Assembly (NCBI GenBank): GCA_039621445.1
Contig: CP154954.1
Location: forward strand, 45,859,847-45,923,846
DNA from: Euglena gracilis
Lineage: Eukaryota > Euglenida > Euglenophyceae > Euglenales
Length of the DNA: 64,000 nt
Reading direction: 5' to 3'
Below the pieces are notes generated by a model. It worked only from the letters and a program-made list of their open reading frames with translations. It made no database searches and was not told the origin of the DNA. Shown in pieces: positions 23,801 to 34,900 of this stretch (positions are counted from its first letter, which is position 1; the number at the start of each line of letters is the position of its first letter). The position numbers were made by a program, and so were the translations under genes.

Positions 23801-25336
23801 GTCAGTCAGGAGCTCCGAAAGCCAGAAAAAAACAGGCAAAAGTTTGGGTTATTTTGGCTAAACTCTCTGAGAGCCAGGCGGTCCATAAGGGATGGACCAC
23901 CCCTTAAATAACCTGGGAATTGAACAGGGTCAAAAATTAAAAGGTCGAGAAACACATTTTTTGACGTTTGGGTTGATGGGCGATGGTACAAAGATGCCAA
24001 AAATCACCCCCCCCCTGAAATCGTCCCGTTTTTGCCAGAATATTGCCATTTTTGGATCGTTTTTCCAGTGGATTTTCATTAAATGTGCTGGGACAGGAAA
24101 TTTTTTTTATTAAGGACTGCCCTGCTGAGAGCTTTGAAAGGTTTCAGGTGGAGGTTGTGACTCATTGAGGGGAAAGTCTATGCTACAACCCGTCAGTCAC
24201 TGAAGGGTGCGCATACAGATTCAGTGGCAAGCACACCTCGAAGGCTGTGGAGCCGAGAGTACACTCTGCCTGTTTTTCATTTGTTGCCCACATGAGTGCC
24301 GGGCCGCGGTGCCATGGAGAACATCCGACAAACATTCCGGCTGGCTTTCCTCCTTGCCATCTCTCGGTCCCGGACGGTGAGTTCCCGGGTCCATCTGCAG
24401 CTGACACCTCAGGCCACACCCCTGCCTGAATGTCCCCGTGAGGCTTTTTGACCCGCCCAGGTTGGGGTCAGGCTGTATTTTAGTCGGGTGCCGACTCCTG
24501 GAACACCCATTCGGTTACTCGGAGTAAGGCCCAATTTGGTCCATTTTTACATGGTAACCTGGGCTGACCTGGTAAATGTCCCCCGGAATGGTCGAATGCA
24601 CCCATCTAAATGTGCTCATTTCTTGCAACCAACATTCCCGCTGCATGTTTTTCTTACCATTAAATCACGACAATCATGAAACCAACGGGTCACCTGACTT
24701 TGGAGGCCTCCTGGAACACCCATTCGGTTACTCAGAGTAAGGCCCATTTTGGTCCATTTTTACATGGTAACCTGGGGGGGGGGGTGCCTGCCTGGGCAGG
24801 TACTCCAAGGCACTCCCGATCCGACCCCCACCCGGGGGGGGGGGGTAGGGCACATGGCCAAAAGTGCCCCAGCACAGACCCCGGCGCCGAAGGCGCCGGG
24901 GATCCAAAAATGGATATCCGACCCCCCAGTGGGGGGTTAGTGCCTGGCAAGTTTTGTCCGGGAATTTCCCTGCATCCTTCATTTGTCACGGATCGGGCTA
25001 AGATTTTCTCCCCGAAGGACTGATGTTTTGGGTTACAAGGCTGCTCAGTCACCATTGAAACTGGGCTGCAATGGCACGTGAATTTTCATTTAATGCCATC
25101 GACAGTGCGTCCCTCCCCCCTCTCTCTCATTCGTTGATGGCCGGCGGCGGCGGTCAACCCCAAGGGCCAACAGCGGTTGGCGACCACCACATCGGTGCGG
25201 GGGGGGGGGGGGCAATCCCAATACAGATCCCCACGGCGGCCGGGGGGTGGGTCCGGCCCCGCTGCTCGTGACGTACCCCCTGGGCCCCCTGGGCAGCCTT
25301 CAGTACTACGTCGCCGGCTCTGCCGGCCCGGAGTGA
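17735..25336 (+). CDS. PCNA: Divergent PCNA (DNA sliding clamp), spliced
   Basis: The translated exons follow the eukaryotic PCNA sequence in order: N-terminal helix (VLKRLIQAVREIVVEANFD), the GLQVQ/AMDTTHTCLMVLDL strand pair, a GRGQGVIIFKWTLHLIDID region including the interdomain-connector position, a GVTFVCQGLG strand, NTVDPE, QTFRLAFLLAISRS and a C-terminal PLLVTYPLGPLGSLQYYVA ending at TGA 25334-25336. PCNA forms a ring-shaped homotrimer that tethers polymerases and repair factors to DNA in the nucleus. Identity to typical PCNA looks low and several exon ends are unsettled, so this may be a fast-evolving lineage, a paralogue or a decaying copy. About nine exons lie in 7.6 kb. Confidence 0.85.
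17861..20123. other. PCNA intron 1
   Basis: About 2.3 kb: poly-C/G element around a GGCGCCGCAGGCGCC hairpin (18100-18360), CA/GC alternating tract (18430-18480), T-rich DNA, and a GCCTGCTGAGCAGGC-type repeat copy from 19785 that reaches almost to exon 2. Confidence 0.6.
20124..20277 (+). CDS. PCNA: PCNA exon 2
   Basis: CTCCGCAG acceptor, CCCT/GTGGCT donor, 51 codons plus one base. AMDTTHTCLMVLDL corresponds to the SMDSSHVSLVQL strand of PCNA, and LGLHIEHLRKLLEPI to the helix that follows. The single leftover T joins GC of exon 3 to give cysteine. Confidence 0.85.
20446..20543 (+). CDS. PCNA: PCNA exon 3
   Basis: GGGCGAG acceptor, TTTAAG/GTATAA donor. After the completed Cys it reads CGCSATLTVEEPREQLDIRI then EAGRGQGVIIFK. 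It matches the acidic TLRAEDNADTLALVFEA strand of PCNA in position and spacing and ends in phase 0. Confidence 0.75.
20715..20786 (+). CDS. PCNA: PCNA exon 4, LIDID segment
   Basis: GGTGGAG acceptor, GGCAAG/GTGTAC donor, 24 codons, phase 0: WTLHLIDIDAEHMSLPEEE. Corresponds to MKLMDLDVEQLGIPEQEY in PCNA, which leads into the interdomain connector loop that binds PIP-box partners. Confidence 0.8.
20961..20996 (+). CDS. PCNA: PCNA exon 5 (3' end uncertain)
   Basis: CCCTGCAG acceptor; ATFSMASDELFR aligns with VVKMPSGEFARI. No clear GT donor lies directly after this segment; the next GT pair is near 21020, so the exon may be longer. Confidence 0.65.
21429..21497 (+). CDS. PCNA: PCNA exon 6 (approximate)
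   Basis: The frame DQFDGHKCGVTFVCQGLGSY aligns with the AKDGVKFSASGELGNGN strand. The acceptor GGAG is plausible. The donor is either at 21475 or not resolved. Confidence 0.55.
21703..22343. mobile_element. AACCGACCC element with inner minisatellite
   Basis: The ends TAAACCCCCCATTTAAAC and its inverted copy are each followed by iterated AACCGACCC words. The centre (21890-22190) is a degenerate tandem of CCCAAAATTAGGCATTTGC-like units of about 27 bp. It lies in a PCNA intron; target duplication not clear. Confidence 0.65.
22565..22662. repeat. (GT)n / (GGGT)n microsatellite
   Basis: GT dinucleotides with GGGT interruptions, ending 28 bp before PCNA exon 7. Confidence 0.95.
22691..22789 (+). 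CDS. PCNA: PCNA exon 7 (3' end uncertain)
   Basis: GGGGCAG acceptor. GGVTNTVDPE then SGSVTLVFRPCP align with [21 protein letters not shown]. The phase is set by this alignment, not by a clean donor. Confidence 0.6.
22790..24296. other. PCNA intron between exons 7 and 8
   Basis: Poly-A/T tracts, CACGGTGTGCACGGTGTGC repeats (23660-23715) and a diverged copy of the GTTCCAGCGATG repeat family (23870-24070). No further PCNA-like exon seen. Confidence 0.5.
24297..24376 (+). CDS. PCNA: PCNA exon 8
   Basis: ACATGAG acceptor, CGGACG/GTGAGT donor. MENIRQTFRLAFLLAISRSR aligns with PVQLTFALRYLNFFTKAT, the most conserved stretch of PCNA domain 2. It ends in phase 0, which does not match the preferred phase of exon 9. 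Confidence 0.7.
24377..25226. other. PCNA last intron
   Basis: 24430-24770 contains two direct copies of a GGAACACCCATTCGGTTACTC segment; 24775-24960 is a TGCCTGCCTGGGCAGGTACT element with a GGCGCCGAAGGCGCC core. A poly-G run (25200-25212) lies just before the last exon. Confidence 0.6.
25227..25336 (+). CDS. PCNA: PCNA exon 9 and stop
   Basis: ATACAG acceptor. PAPLLVTYPLGPLGSLQYYV and AGSAGPE then TGA. Aligns with [24 protein letters not shown], the PCNA C-terminus, including the hydrophobic strand that packs against partner peptides. The joining phase to exon 8 is off by one, perhaps because of the nearby poly-G run or a missed boundary. Confidence 0.8.
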
Positions 25337-28300
25337 TGCCGCGGCCCGAACCCCTCCCTTGTCCTGGCCCTGACGCTCTCCTGCAGTGCCCGAAGCACCC
25401 GCAGCCCAGGAAACATGGGGCAACTTACCTGCGGCTGATGACACCCGACACACATTGATGAAGGCAGCAAGGGTACGTTGTGTTTTCTGCCTCTTGGGGA
25501 AATCAGGCAGATTACCACATCATAATACAGTATCAATCTACATTTATAATTGAATTTATTGCACATATTACACCCACACAACAACCCCTCGAAGGAAAAA
25601 TTGGATGCGAAAAATAAGCACCACCATTCCCTGTTGAGCACTGCAAGAATGAAGCAAGGCTTCTGATGCATTTTTTTTTGGAAACAGGGGTGAGTTTCAT
25701 TGGGTTCACACTGACAGAAACAATGGTTCAGAAGCAAAATAAATAATGCAAGCAGCGGCCCACTTATTCCACGCCCACTGTGAAGAAGGGGGAGGGGGGA
25801 AAGCGGATTGCAACAAACATTGCAGGTTCAGAACAGTTAGGTTGCCCTTCATCGTGCCAAAGAATAACGGTGAAGAGCATGACAGGGTTGAAATTCACCT
25901 GCCCCCTCAAGGTTGGGTTTTGGGTTTTGGGTCCCCCCCAAAATTTTGTTTTTTTGGGTACTCCCCCAAAAACACCAAAAATTTGCATTTTTGGGACGCC
26001 CTCTTGGAAAAAATTAACCCCATAACCCCTGACCACCTAAAAAAGGCCGATTTTGGCCAAGAAAAGCCATTTTTTTCAAAATTTTCTGTGCCTGCAACGC
26101 AAAAAAGTATCTCTCACCCCCCTCTGGGCCCCCGGGGGGGGGTCCAGCCGGACCCACCCCAACCCCCCCCCGGGGGTGCAGCCTTAAATAATCCCTGGGG
26201 CTGCTGCCGGAATCGAACCACCGACCCCCCGTGTGCAAAGCAGGATTCCTGTCCAACACGTCTAAAAGGATGGAAGCGCACCGGGGGGGGGGGGCAGTGC
26301 TTATACAAGGCCGGTGTTAATACTCCGGGGGGGGGATGGTACAAAAAAATTGTGGATTCTGATAAGGGGTGATCGTTGGAATCCAGACTATTATTTTCGG
26401 AGGAAAAATGATGCCCTCCAGAATTGTGGCCTCTGATTGGGGGGGGGGCAGGGGGGTGTGATCATTGTAAACCCTCCCCCCAAATAGTGCCCCCCCAAAT
26501 AATACCTCCCCCCCTCGGGGTCTGACTTCGGCCGCTGAAATAATACCCCCCCCCCCCGGTTTCGGGCCGAAGGCCCGGATTTTTGACCTGAAAATGTAGG
26601 TAAAAATCACAATCTCTGACAACTAAGTACAAAAAAAAATCGATTTTTCTGGATCATCTGGCCTCCAAAAAAAATGCTAAATTTCATGGGAAAGTACAAA
26701 AAATGACCCCAAAGGGGAGTTTTGGCGCTATTTTTGCTCCTACAGAACTTCGAAAAATTTCGAAAATTTTTGGGAAATAACACCCCCCCAAATAATACCC
26801 CCCCCCCAAATAATACCCCCCCTCCTCGGGCCGGGACTTCGGGCGAAAAATAATACCCTGGGGGTATTATTTGGGGGGGTTTACATCTCTCGAACAGAAA
26901 ATTGCACTTTGGGGCATTTTGAAAGGCTTTGTTGCCCCAATTTCAGGATCCAAAATTGTATTAACTAAACTAACTGGGTGGGGGAAGGTCGGACCATTGA
27001 AGGAAAAAAAGCCAGAAAGCCTTTCAAGCAGGCGGGGAGTGTTCAGGACAACTCTGAGCGACAGCCCCTTTGTGACTTTGCGGATGTCGACCATTGTTTC
27101 CTGTGGTTTTCGCTCATCATCAATGGAGACCCAAGAATTTGATTTTTGGGTACCCCCCCAAAAATTTTGGGCCGATTTTGGGACCCCCCCCAAAAAATAC
27201 AAAAACAAAACCCAACCTTGGCCCCCTAAACATGCAAACTACATTCTTACAAATTCCATCCATTCACTCACTTGTGAACTCGTTCCGTATTATTAAATGA
27301 TAATCTCCCCTTTGATCATTTATAATTATTTTGACCCTTGCCCTTTCAGGTGGAGTTTGCCAAGTGTGTATCATTAGTGTCATCCGGCGTGGCTCAGCAT
27401 ATTTTGCCCAGTATCTCGCTCTTTTTTTTGCCTCCCGTCCCTGAAAATTTTGCCCACCTTAAGTAATATGATTTTCCACCCAGTCCCAAAACTCTCCTCC
27501 TCGGCATTTATTTTTCCCCACGAAATTTTGTTTGCCGATGTCTTTTCACTTTGTGAAATGTTCAAAGTTTTTTCGGGGTTGTGGCAGAAGGCGAAGGACT
27601 CATTCTCTTCCAGCGTTGTTCTGTTCCAGTTTTTTGGGGGGAAGGCTGGCAAAAAAATTGGCATTATGACATTATGACATTACGACATTATGGAGGATCA
27701 TTTCCTTGGGCAGTGTCAGAACATGGTGGTAGATACGTAACGGGGCAGGAAACTGCTAACCACAGTGGCTGCCAGGGGAATTTTGCTGTAACCCCCCCAA
27801 AAGCCCCCCCCCAAACATAAAGCCCCCCCCCCCCCAGGGGATTTGGTTTGCCGCCCAAATATGAAGCCCCCCCCCCCCCGAGGTGGAGCCAAACGATGGC
27901 GCCATTCAGGAAAAAAGTTGAAAATTTTTGGGTGGATTCAACTTTTTTTTTCACCACATATGCACCATTTTGGATAATATTTGCACATTTTTGGAAAAAT
28001 GGGAGGTGCACAATGAAAATTTGGCTAAAATTGGTATGAAGGTCACAGAGGCCATCAAAAAAGTTTGACCCCCCCCAAGTATAAAGCTCCCTGAGGGTCT
28101 TGAAATCCCGTCCAAATGTCAAGCCAGGCCAATAGTGGGGGGGGGGTTAGGTTTTGGGGAAGGTTGCGGTAAAAAGCGACTGCTAATTGCGTTATTCACA
28201 CTGTTGACACCCAGTCATTGGGATATTTCTCAAGGAGGGAGTCAAAGTATTGCGGAAGTAGGGGTTTTAGGTATGGTTGGAAAGTGCTTTCGCAGCGCAT

Positions 28301-28915
28301 TTGTGGCATACTGTCAGCACAGCTGGAGAAGAAAGATTGGTGAAACAAATGGAGCCATGGACATACAATCATTTTGACACTGACCGACACCCCCCCCCCC
28401 CCCGGGGGTGGGTGACTGGTTTTTAGAGTGACTGACTGGTTATTGACCCAGACCCCCTCCACTGCAGAGGGGGGGGGGGGCAAAAAAAACTCTAAAGTGA
28501 CCTTGCACCTAAGGCGCTGGTAAAAAGTTTGACTTTTTCCCCATTTCTAGTCAAATATCTCTTGGATTCCAGAGTGGCCGACCCCCCGGGGGGGGGGGGG
28601 TAGTGGCTGACTGGTTTTCTGAAAACAGTTAGTGACTGGATTTTGGAGGAGTGGAAGTGACCCCCCAGTGGGGTCAGTAAAAAAAACATCTGGCCATCAA
28701 TGTGTCAAAGGGAGACCTACCAACCGTTGCCAAAACAGTGTTGCTTGTCCATCACCAGCCCACTCTCTTCCACTCCCTGCACGTCCGTTGTGCGGTGGCG
28801 TGAGCGGGCGGTTGCCACTGGGGGAGCACGTCCATGCCCTACACTCCCCACCTTAGACCCCATGTGGGCCCGGCCCAGAGCCCCGCCTCCCTCGGGCCTG
28901 CCCTGACCCCGGCGG
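25337..28915. other. Intergenic region, poly-C/G elements
   Basis: No gene recognised. Contains AT-rich DNA, iterated AATAATACCCCCC (26465-26885), a GCCCCCCCCCAAACATAAAG element (27785-28110) and TGACTGGTT / poly-G words (28390-28680). The gene C promoter should lie in the last part; no TATA or initiator was identified. Confidence 0.6.
26465..26885. mobile_element. AAATAATACCCCCC-type element
   Basis: The ends TAAACCCTCCCCCCAAATA and TATTATTTGGGGGGGTTTA are inverted; AAATAATACCCCCC words are iterated next to both ends. Same build as the 36915-37146 element. Target duplication not evident. Confidence 0.55.
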
Positions 28916-28998
28916 ATGGCCTACCCCCCGGCTGGCCGGCTGAACGGGCCGCTGTTCAGTGACAGCCAGCCCTTGCCCTGGCGAGCCTCGGCACTGAG
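28916..28998 (+). CDS. Gene C exon 1, start codon
   Basis: ATG at 28916; MAYPPAGRLNGPLFSDSQPL then PWRASAL; CTGAG/GTAAAG donor (consensus). Two leftover bases join G of exon 2 as arginine. The first GC-rich coding frame after the intergenic region. Confidence 0.65.
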
Positions 28999-31900
28999 GT
29001 AAAGAATTTCAAGGTTGGACTATTTTGCTTCAGTGCTTCAGGCAACCACACAACCACAGGATTCCATTCTGTTGGCCACCTTTTGAGTGCAAACATTGAA
29101 TTGAGACTTCCTTTCCAGTGAGACAAGAATGTACAAACATCTGACCACGCTGCCACAAAACAACTCTTTCCCCAGGACCCGGAGGAGATTGGGGGCTCCG
29201 TCCCCACCCACGGGCCGGTGGATGGGAGGTCACCGAACTTCGCCAAGTATACCATGTTAAGGAAATTGCCAAAATTTTCTGGACGGTAAAATGAAATGGC
29301 ATTATTCATGAGGTGAAACGTTACTTTTGCTTTGTGGAGGTGCCCGAGGTTTTTCAACTGCAACAAAAATTTTAGCCATTTAGCCATCTTTGCCGTTAGT
29401 CAGACGTCAGCTTTTTTGTGTTCCTTTGCACAATTGTTCAAAGAACAAGCCAACTATGTGTTAAGTGCAAGCGGCTACCTAAGGTTTTGTCTCTGCCCAC
29501 TCCCCCCCCCAGCAGCATTTTTCCAGCTGTGTTCGGCCATGTGAAGTTGGCTTAGGGAGCCGGGCGGGCCAGGTGTCCACCGTCCGCAAGGAGGCCCCGG
29601 CCGTCCACCGGGGATGGGCCCCGGGGGCCAGTGGACTGCTGGCCGAGGGCTGCGGCAGACCAGGACACCTCCCATCGCCGGCCCTCCAGCGCGGACTCCG
29701 TCGGTCTGTCCCCGGCCTGAGTGGCGGCAGCGGCAGACCCAGCTGGACTGCCGAACCATTTAGACTATTTGGAGGCTGGATCGACGCCCCAATCGACTAA
29801 TTTCATTCTTGTCCGATGCTGCAGTCGAGCCATGCCAACTTTGTGCAATCATGTCTGTGTCTCTTGTCTGACGATGAAAGGGACCATATGTAGCTAGGAA
29901 GTTACACAGGATGGTGGCCCTTGCGAACAGGATGGGCTCGTGAGCCCGTTTCCGGTGAATACCCATTCATAATACAACACAATTTCCAGTATTTTTTGAT
30001 ACTTTTGAGGACTTTGTGAAAATTTAGCTAAGAAAATCATTTTCTGAAGAATGATGTAGGTGCCTGGGTCAAGCTCAAGGAGGACACAAAATAACTGTAA
30101 TAGCCCGGAATGGCCAAATAATGCCGGTGCTTGGAGGAGAGTAATTATTACCTCTTGTCCATGTTTGTGACACGGGTGTTTTTCAGGTGTGCCAGCGACA
30201 CCTTTAAGCAGCGCCTGTCCCACTGGTCCGGGCCGGTTTGTTTCCACCCCCTTCCCTTCTGGCTTGCTGCCCGGAGGGCCTTCTGGAAGCGGCCTCCCCC
30301 AGCCCGGGATCGAGAAGCGGCTGGAGCAGGCGCGGGCCACGGTGGAGCGGGCGGAGCAGCGGGCGCTGGAGGCGATGATCGACCGGGATGCTGCCCTGAC
30401 GTCCCTCAAGGCCGGCCGCGCCAGCCGGTCCTTCTTCCAGGGCGAGGAGGTGTGTGCCTGGCAGTGCCAGGCCAGGCCGGAGGGGTGTTCGGGGTGCCAG
30501 CGCACGGTGTTTGGCACATCATCGACATTGTACAGAGTGTGCGTCTTTTATTTCCTGAATGCCTTCAGAAAATTCTTTTTTTTTCAAGCCCAAGACTTCC
30601 AAACCAGGCATTTTTAAGGAAAAACATTTTAAAGCATGTTATGGCGTTTTTTTCAAGGCTTTTTAAGGCATTTTTAGAGCTTTTTAAGGTGCCGTGGTTT
30701 AAGGGCTGTCCAGGCATCGAACCGATGTTTTTGATTTTGCACACGGTCCAAAATCAAAAAGTCAACAATAAACCTTCTTTTGTTTTGGATGGATAGACAA
30801 TGTTCCAGCGATGACAAAAATAAATTTTTACCCCCCCCCCGAGTTGGGCTGATTTTGCCGAGATTTTGTGGTTTCACTTTTGTTCAATGAGAGAAAATTT
30901 TGCTGGTCCATTTTTTTTGGCATTTTCAGGCATTTAAGGCATTTTGGCCCCAAATTTTGAGCATTTTAAGTTTAAAAAAATTTTTTTAGAACAGACACCA
31001 TAAAAATTGTATTGCCTGTTCCAAACCTGTATAGATGGCCCTCAAATGTTCATCTCATTGAAGTTGCGGGAGATGAGAAAACCAAGGTTGTCAACAGAGG
31101 GGATGCAATTTGCATAATTTATATTTTGTTCGGTATCCAGAATCTTCAAAGGTCGCGTTTTTTTGCATAATTTTGAAAGAATATGAGAAATTATTGTTTT
31201 GTGTTCGACCAGAATACCCAGACATCCTGAAGCTGCACATTCCACTTTTTGCACCTTCGTTTGTTGCATTTTTGCATCGCATATTTTGAGCAGGGGATAT
31301 GCACATTTTTTTGCGTTTTCGCACATAAATTTCAGTACACTTTTTTGTTTTTCTCATTGTTTGGGAACTTTTTTTTGTGATTTCCTCAGTTTTTGTGTTT
31401 TTTTGCCCATTTTTTTTGTGATTTCTTGCACTTTCTGAATTTTCCGAATTTTTGAAAATGACATTGTTCTGTGATTTATTTCGATGTTTCAGGGGTTTGC
31501 AGGTTGGTGGTGATGCAACTGTGGACATGAATGGGTTTGCACCTCGCAGCTTTCCCCGGAGTCGGAGCTGGAACGGCTCCGCACGGCGCTGCAACAAAAG
31601 ACCAGCCGCCTCGCTGAGGTCGAGGCCGCTCTGCGCCAGCTGGAAACGGAGCGCCGGGGTTGGCTGCAGAAGCGGGTGTGTCACCCCCCCCCCCCAAGTT
31701 GCTTGCTGGGCTCATCCTACGAACAAATGCAGGCATCCATCCCTTCATAAGCACATATACGGGCTCATACGCACATATGACGCACATATGCAGTGTGTAA
31801 AGAAATACAATATTTTTATACCAAAATTTCGAGATTCCGAAATAATTGGGAAGTATTATGAAAGTAATTTTGTTGGAATGATTTTTATGGATTTTGGTTG

Positions 31901-34900
31901 TTTGGGATGATTCGGCTGACGAAAGACGACTTTTAGCTTTTTTTTTATAACGTTTTCCCCAAAGGGATTTGTTTTTTGACAGACGATTAGACACAGAAAC
32001 ATATTGGCACATCATCACATATATTGCAAGGATTCCCACAAGTTCGTGCCACGAATAATCATGAATAATCACAAACCGGCACAAATTTGGTGATTTTCCA
32101 AAATCACGAATTTGCACGAATGACCACAAACAACCCTGAATAATGAGCGAGCTTTTCTCTCTTTTATAAATCTGTTCCTCTGAATGTCCATCCATTTGAT
32201 CGTCTGTCCCGGATCAATTTCCCTTAAAGGAAAACAAACATGGACAAGAGGTGATAATTACTCTCCTCCAAGCACCGGCATTATTGGCCATTCCGGGCTA
32301 TTTTTGTATCAGCTTTGAATTACAGTTATCTTGTGTCCTCCTTGAGCTTGACCGAGGCACCTACATCATCCTTCAGAAAATGATTTTCTTAGCTAAATTT
32401 TCACAAAGTCCTCAAAAATATCAAAAAATACTGGAAAATTGTGTTGTATTGCGAATGGGTATTGTTGTTTTGTGCAGGAAATAGGAAAACCCAGGCGCTT
32501 TTTAGGTAGCGCAAATAATCACAAATCAGAATTAAGGGCCGCCAGCACGAATTTGTGGGAATCCCTGTACATTGTTCTTTTCCAATACCAGGGCAGTTTT
32601 GGCTCGAATTGCAAAGCCGGAAGCCCCCCCCCCCCCGGGCCGGCAGGACCAGTTGGAGAAGGCCCTGGAGGAGCACCGCCAGGCCCAGCAGGGGACCGTC
32701 TCCGTGGCGGAGTTCCAGGCGATGCAGCCCGGGCCGCCCCCTCCCACCTCCCCCCCCCCCCCGGGTGGGTCCCGCTGGCGACGCAGGGGGGGGGGAGGCC
32801 CGTTGCCGGCTCAGCTGTCACAGGCCTGGGGCGAGAGGGACCTGGCCCGGGCCGGGTCCCCATCGGCCCTTTGGCGAGAGTTACACTCTTTCAAGGACGG
32901 ATCTTGCCCTTTTTTTGCGTCCCTGGAGTTTCAATCCGTTTCTTTCAGTCAGTCTACAGGAGATATTTGAGAAGAAAGGGGTTGGTGACCTCAACAAAGA
33001 AGAACAAGAACTGAACTGAAGAAAGAGCCGTGAGAGTGTTTCTCTTTCTTGCCCATGGGTGGCCCAGCGTTAGCTGCCTTGGAAACGGAGACAGCAGCCC
33101 GCCATACTCTTCAGGCAGAATACGTGTGTCCTCTCAATCTGTGTCTCTGTGTGCTTTGACAATCCCACACATTACAGCAAGACGTGAAAGAAAATGTATA
33201 GAAACAGCACCAAAGGGTGTTTGTCGGTGGAGGTAGTGTGATGTCTTAAAAATATCAGTGCATATGTTTCGGTTTCTGTGCAACAGCACCTCTCGCGGGA
33301 ATGATTCCAGTGATTTCAGGGCACCGCATCATTTCATTGTCGCCATCGTCATCGCCGTTGGCATTTTGCACAATGTTTCCCATGTTTTGTTCACTCACGG
33401 AGCGTTGATGCACTCCTCCTCCCAGGACTTGTCGCATGGGAGGGTGTGGGGCTTCAACGGGTGCAGTTTGCTTGGCCTCCCAATGCCGGCCGTCCCAGGC
33501 GGCCCTGCAGCACGCTTTGGAGGAGCTGCAGCGAGGGGCTCAGCGGCCGGGGCAGTCGGTGGAGACGGCGGAGATTAAAGTGATCCCTCCCCCGGAGCAG
33601 GTGCTTTAACCCCCCCCCAATATTGTGCACCATGATAATTGCGAAAACCAGTACGTGTGCACCTGGAGGGCCTGGAACATCCTCCCTGGAAAGTTTTACA
33701 CCCAAAAAATTATAGCCATGAACACAATCCATCTTTTTTTTGGCGGCCAAGTTCAACAGTACCTCCCCTTCCCTTTGTCCAAGACACACCGTGTCGTTGA
33801 CACCCCCCCCCATGTCAACGGCACTTTTCCAGAACACTAACTGACGTCATTCAATTGCAACCAAAAATTGCATGATAATTGTGGTTTCTCCAATTTCAAT
33901 TTTTTCAAAGAAAAGTGACACCAATTTGAAACAGTCTTTGATGATCAAATGAACTGCAGGCCACCTATGCCAGATGTGTTTGTCAAAAGTTTCGCCACTG
34001 GTGGCGTGTTTTTTTGCCAAATTGTTTTATTTGGCCACCGTAAGTTCATGATATAAATTGCTATGTTTTCGTCAATTTTTTGGTCCTGCAATGTATTAGT
34101 CAACTGAAATGGTATCTGAATCTGAAAAATTGTGAACCTTTTCACCCATCTTCATTATTCCCAATCCTCTTTAATTGTGATTTCAAGCAAACACATGAAG
34201 TTTTCTTGATCCGTTTGCTTGAAATCACAATTAAAGAGGATTGGGAATAGTGAAGAGTAGGTGAAAGGGATGTGGTTCGCAATTTTGTGTTGCTGTCCTG
34301 ATAATTGCACACACCTGTCCCCGTTTTGATGTGTCGTTTAACCCCCGGGGGAAGGTATGCTGACAAAGGGGCCTGAAATTTTGTTTCTAGAAAGTGCAGA
34401 CCTCTCTGTATGGAACACGTGTGTGTTTTCTTTTATGTGCAAAGTACATAAATTTGTACTTTGGTAAATAAATAAATAATAATAATAATAATATATAAAT
34501 TTGTATTTAAAGTACATATATATGTGTGTGTGTGTGGCGAGTGTTAAGGTTAGTACCCCCGGGGGGGTTCTAAACTTGACATCAGGTTGGGCAGGGGTTA
34601 GGGTTGAGGATAGGGTTAGGGTTAGGGTTAGGGTTAGGGTTAGGGTTAGGGTTAGGGTTAGGGTAACCCTTGCCCAACCTGGTGTCAAGTTTAGTACCCC
34701 CCCGGGGGTACTAAATTTAACACTTGCCATATATAAAAATGTGTGTATACATACACGTTTTTATGGAAATGTGTATGCATGTATGGATGTGGATATGTAT
34801 GTCATGTATGTATGTATGTATGTATGTGTGTATGCATGTATGTATGCATGTATGTATGCAGGCATATATGTATGTATGTATACATGTATGCATGTATGTA

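Noticed and set aside
26180-26280. tRNA-Ala-like sequence on the minus strand (GGTTCGATTCC with a TTTGCAC loop)
   Set aside because: A T arm and part of an anticodon arm can be drawn, but no D arm or acceptor stem; too weak to annotate.
34612-34664. TTAGGG array as a chromosome end
   Set aside because: Gene C exons continue on both sides and inverted repeats bound the array, so it is interstitial.
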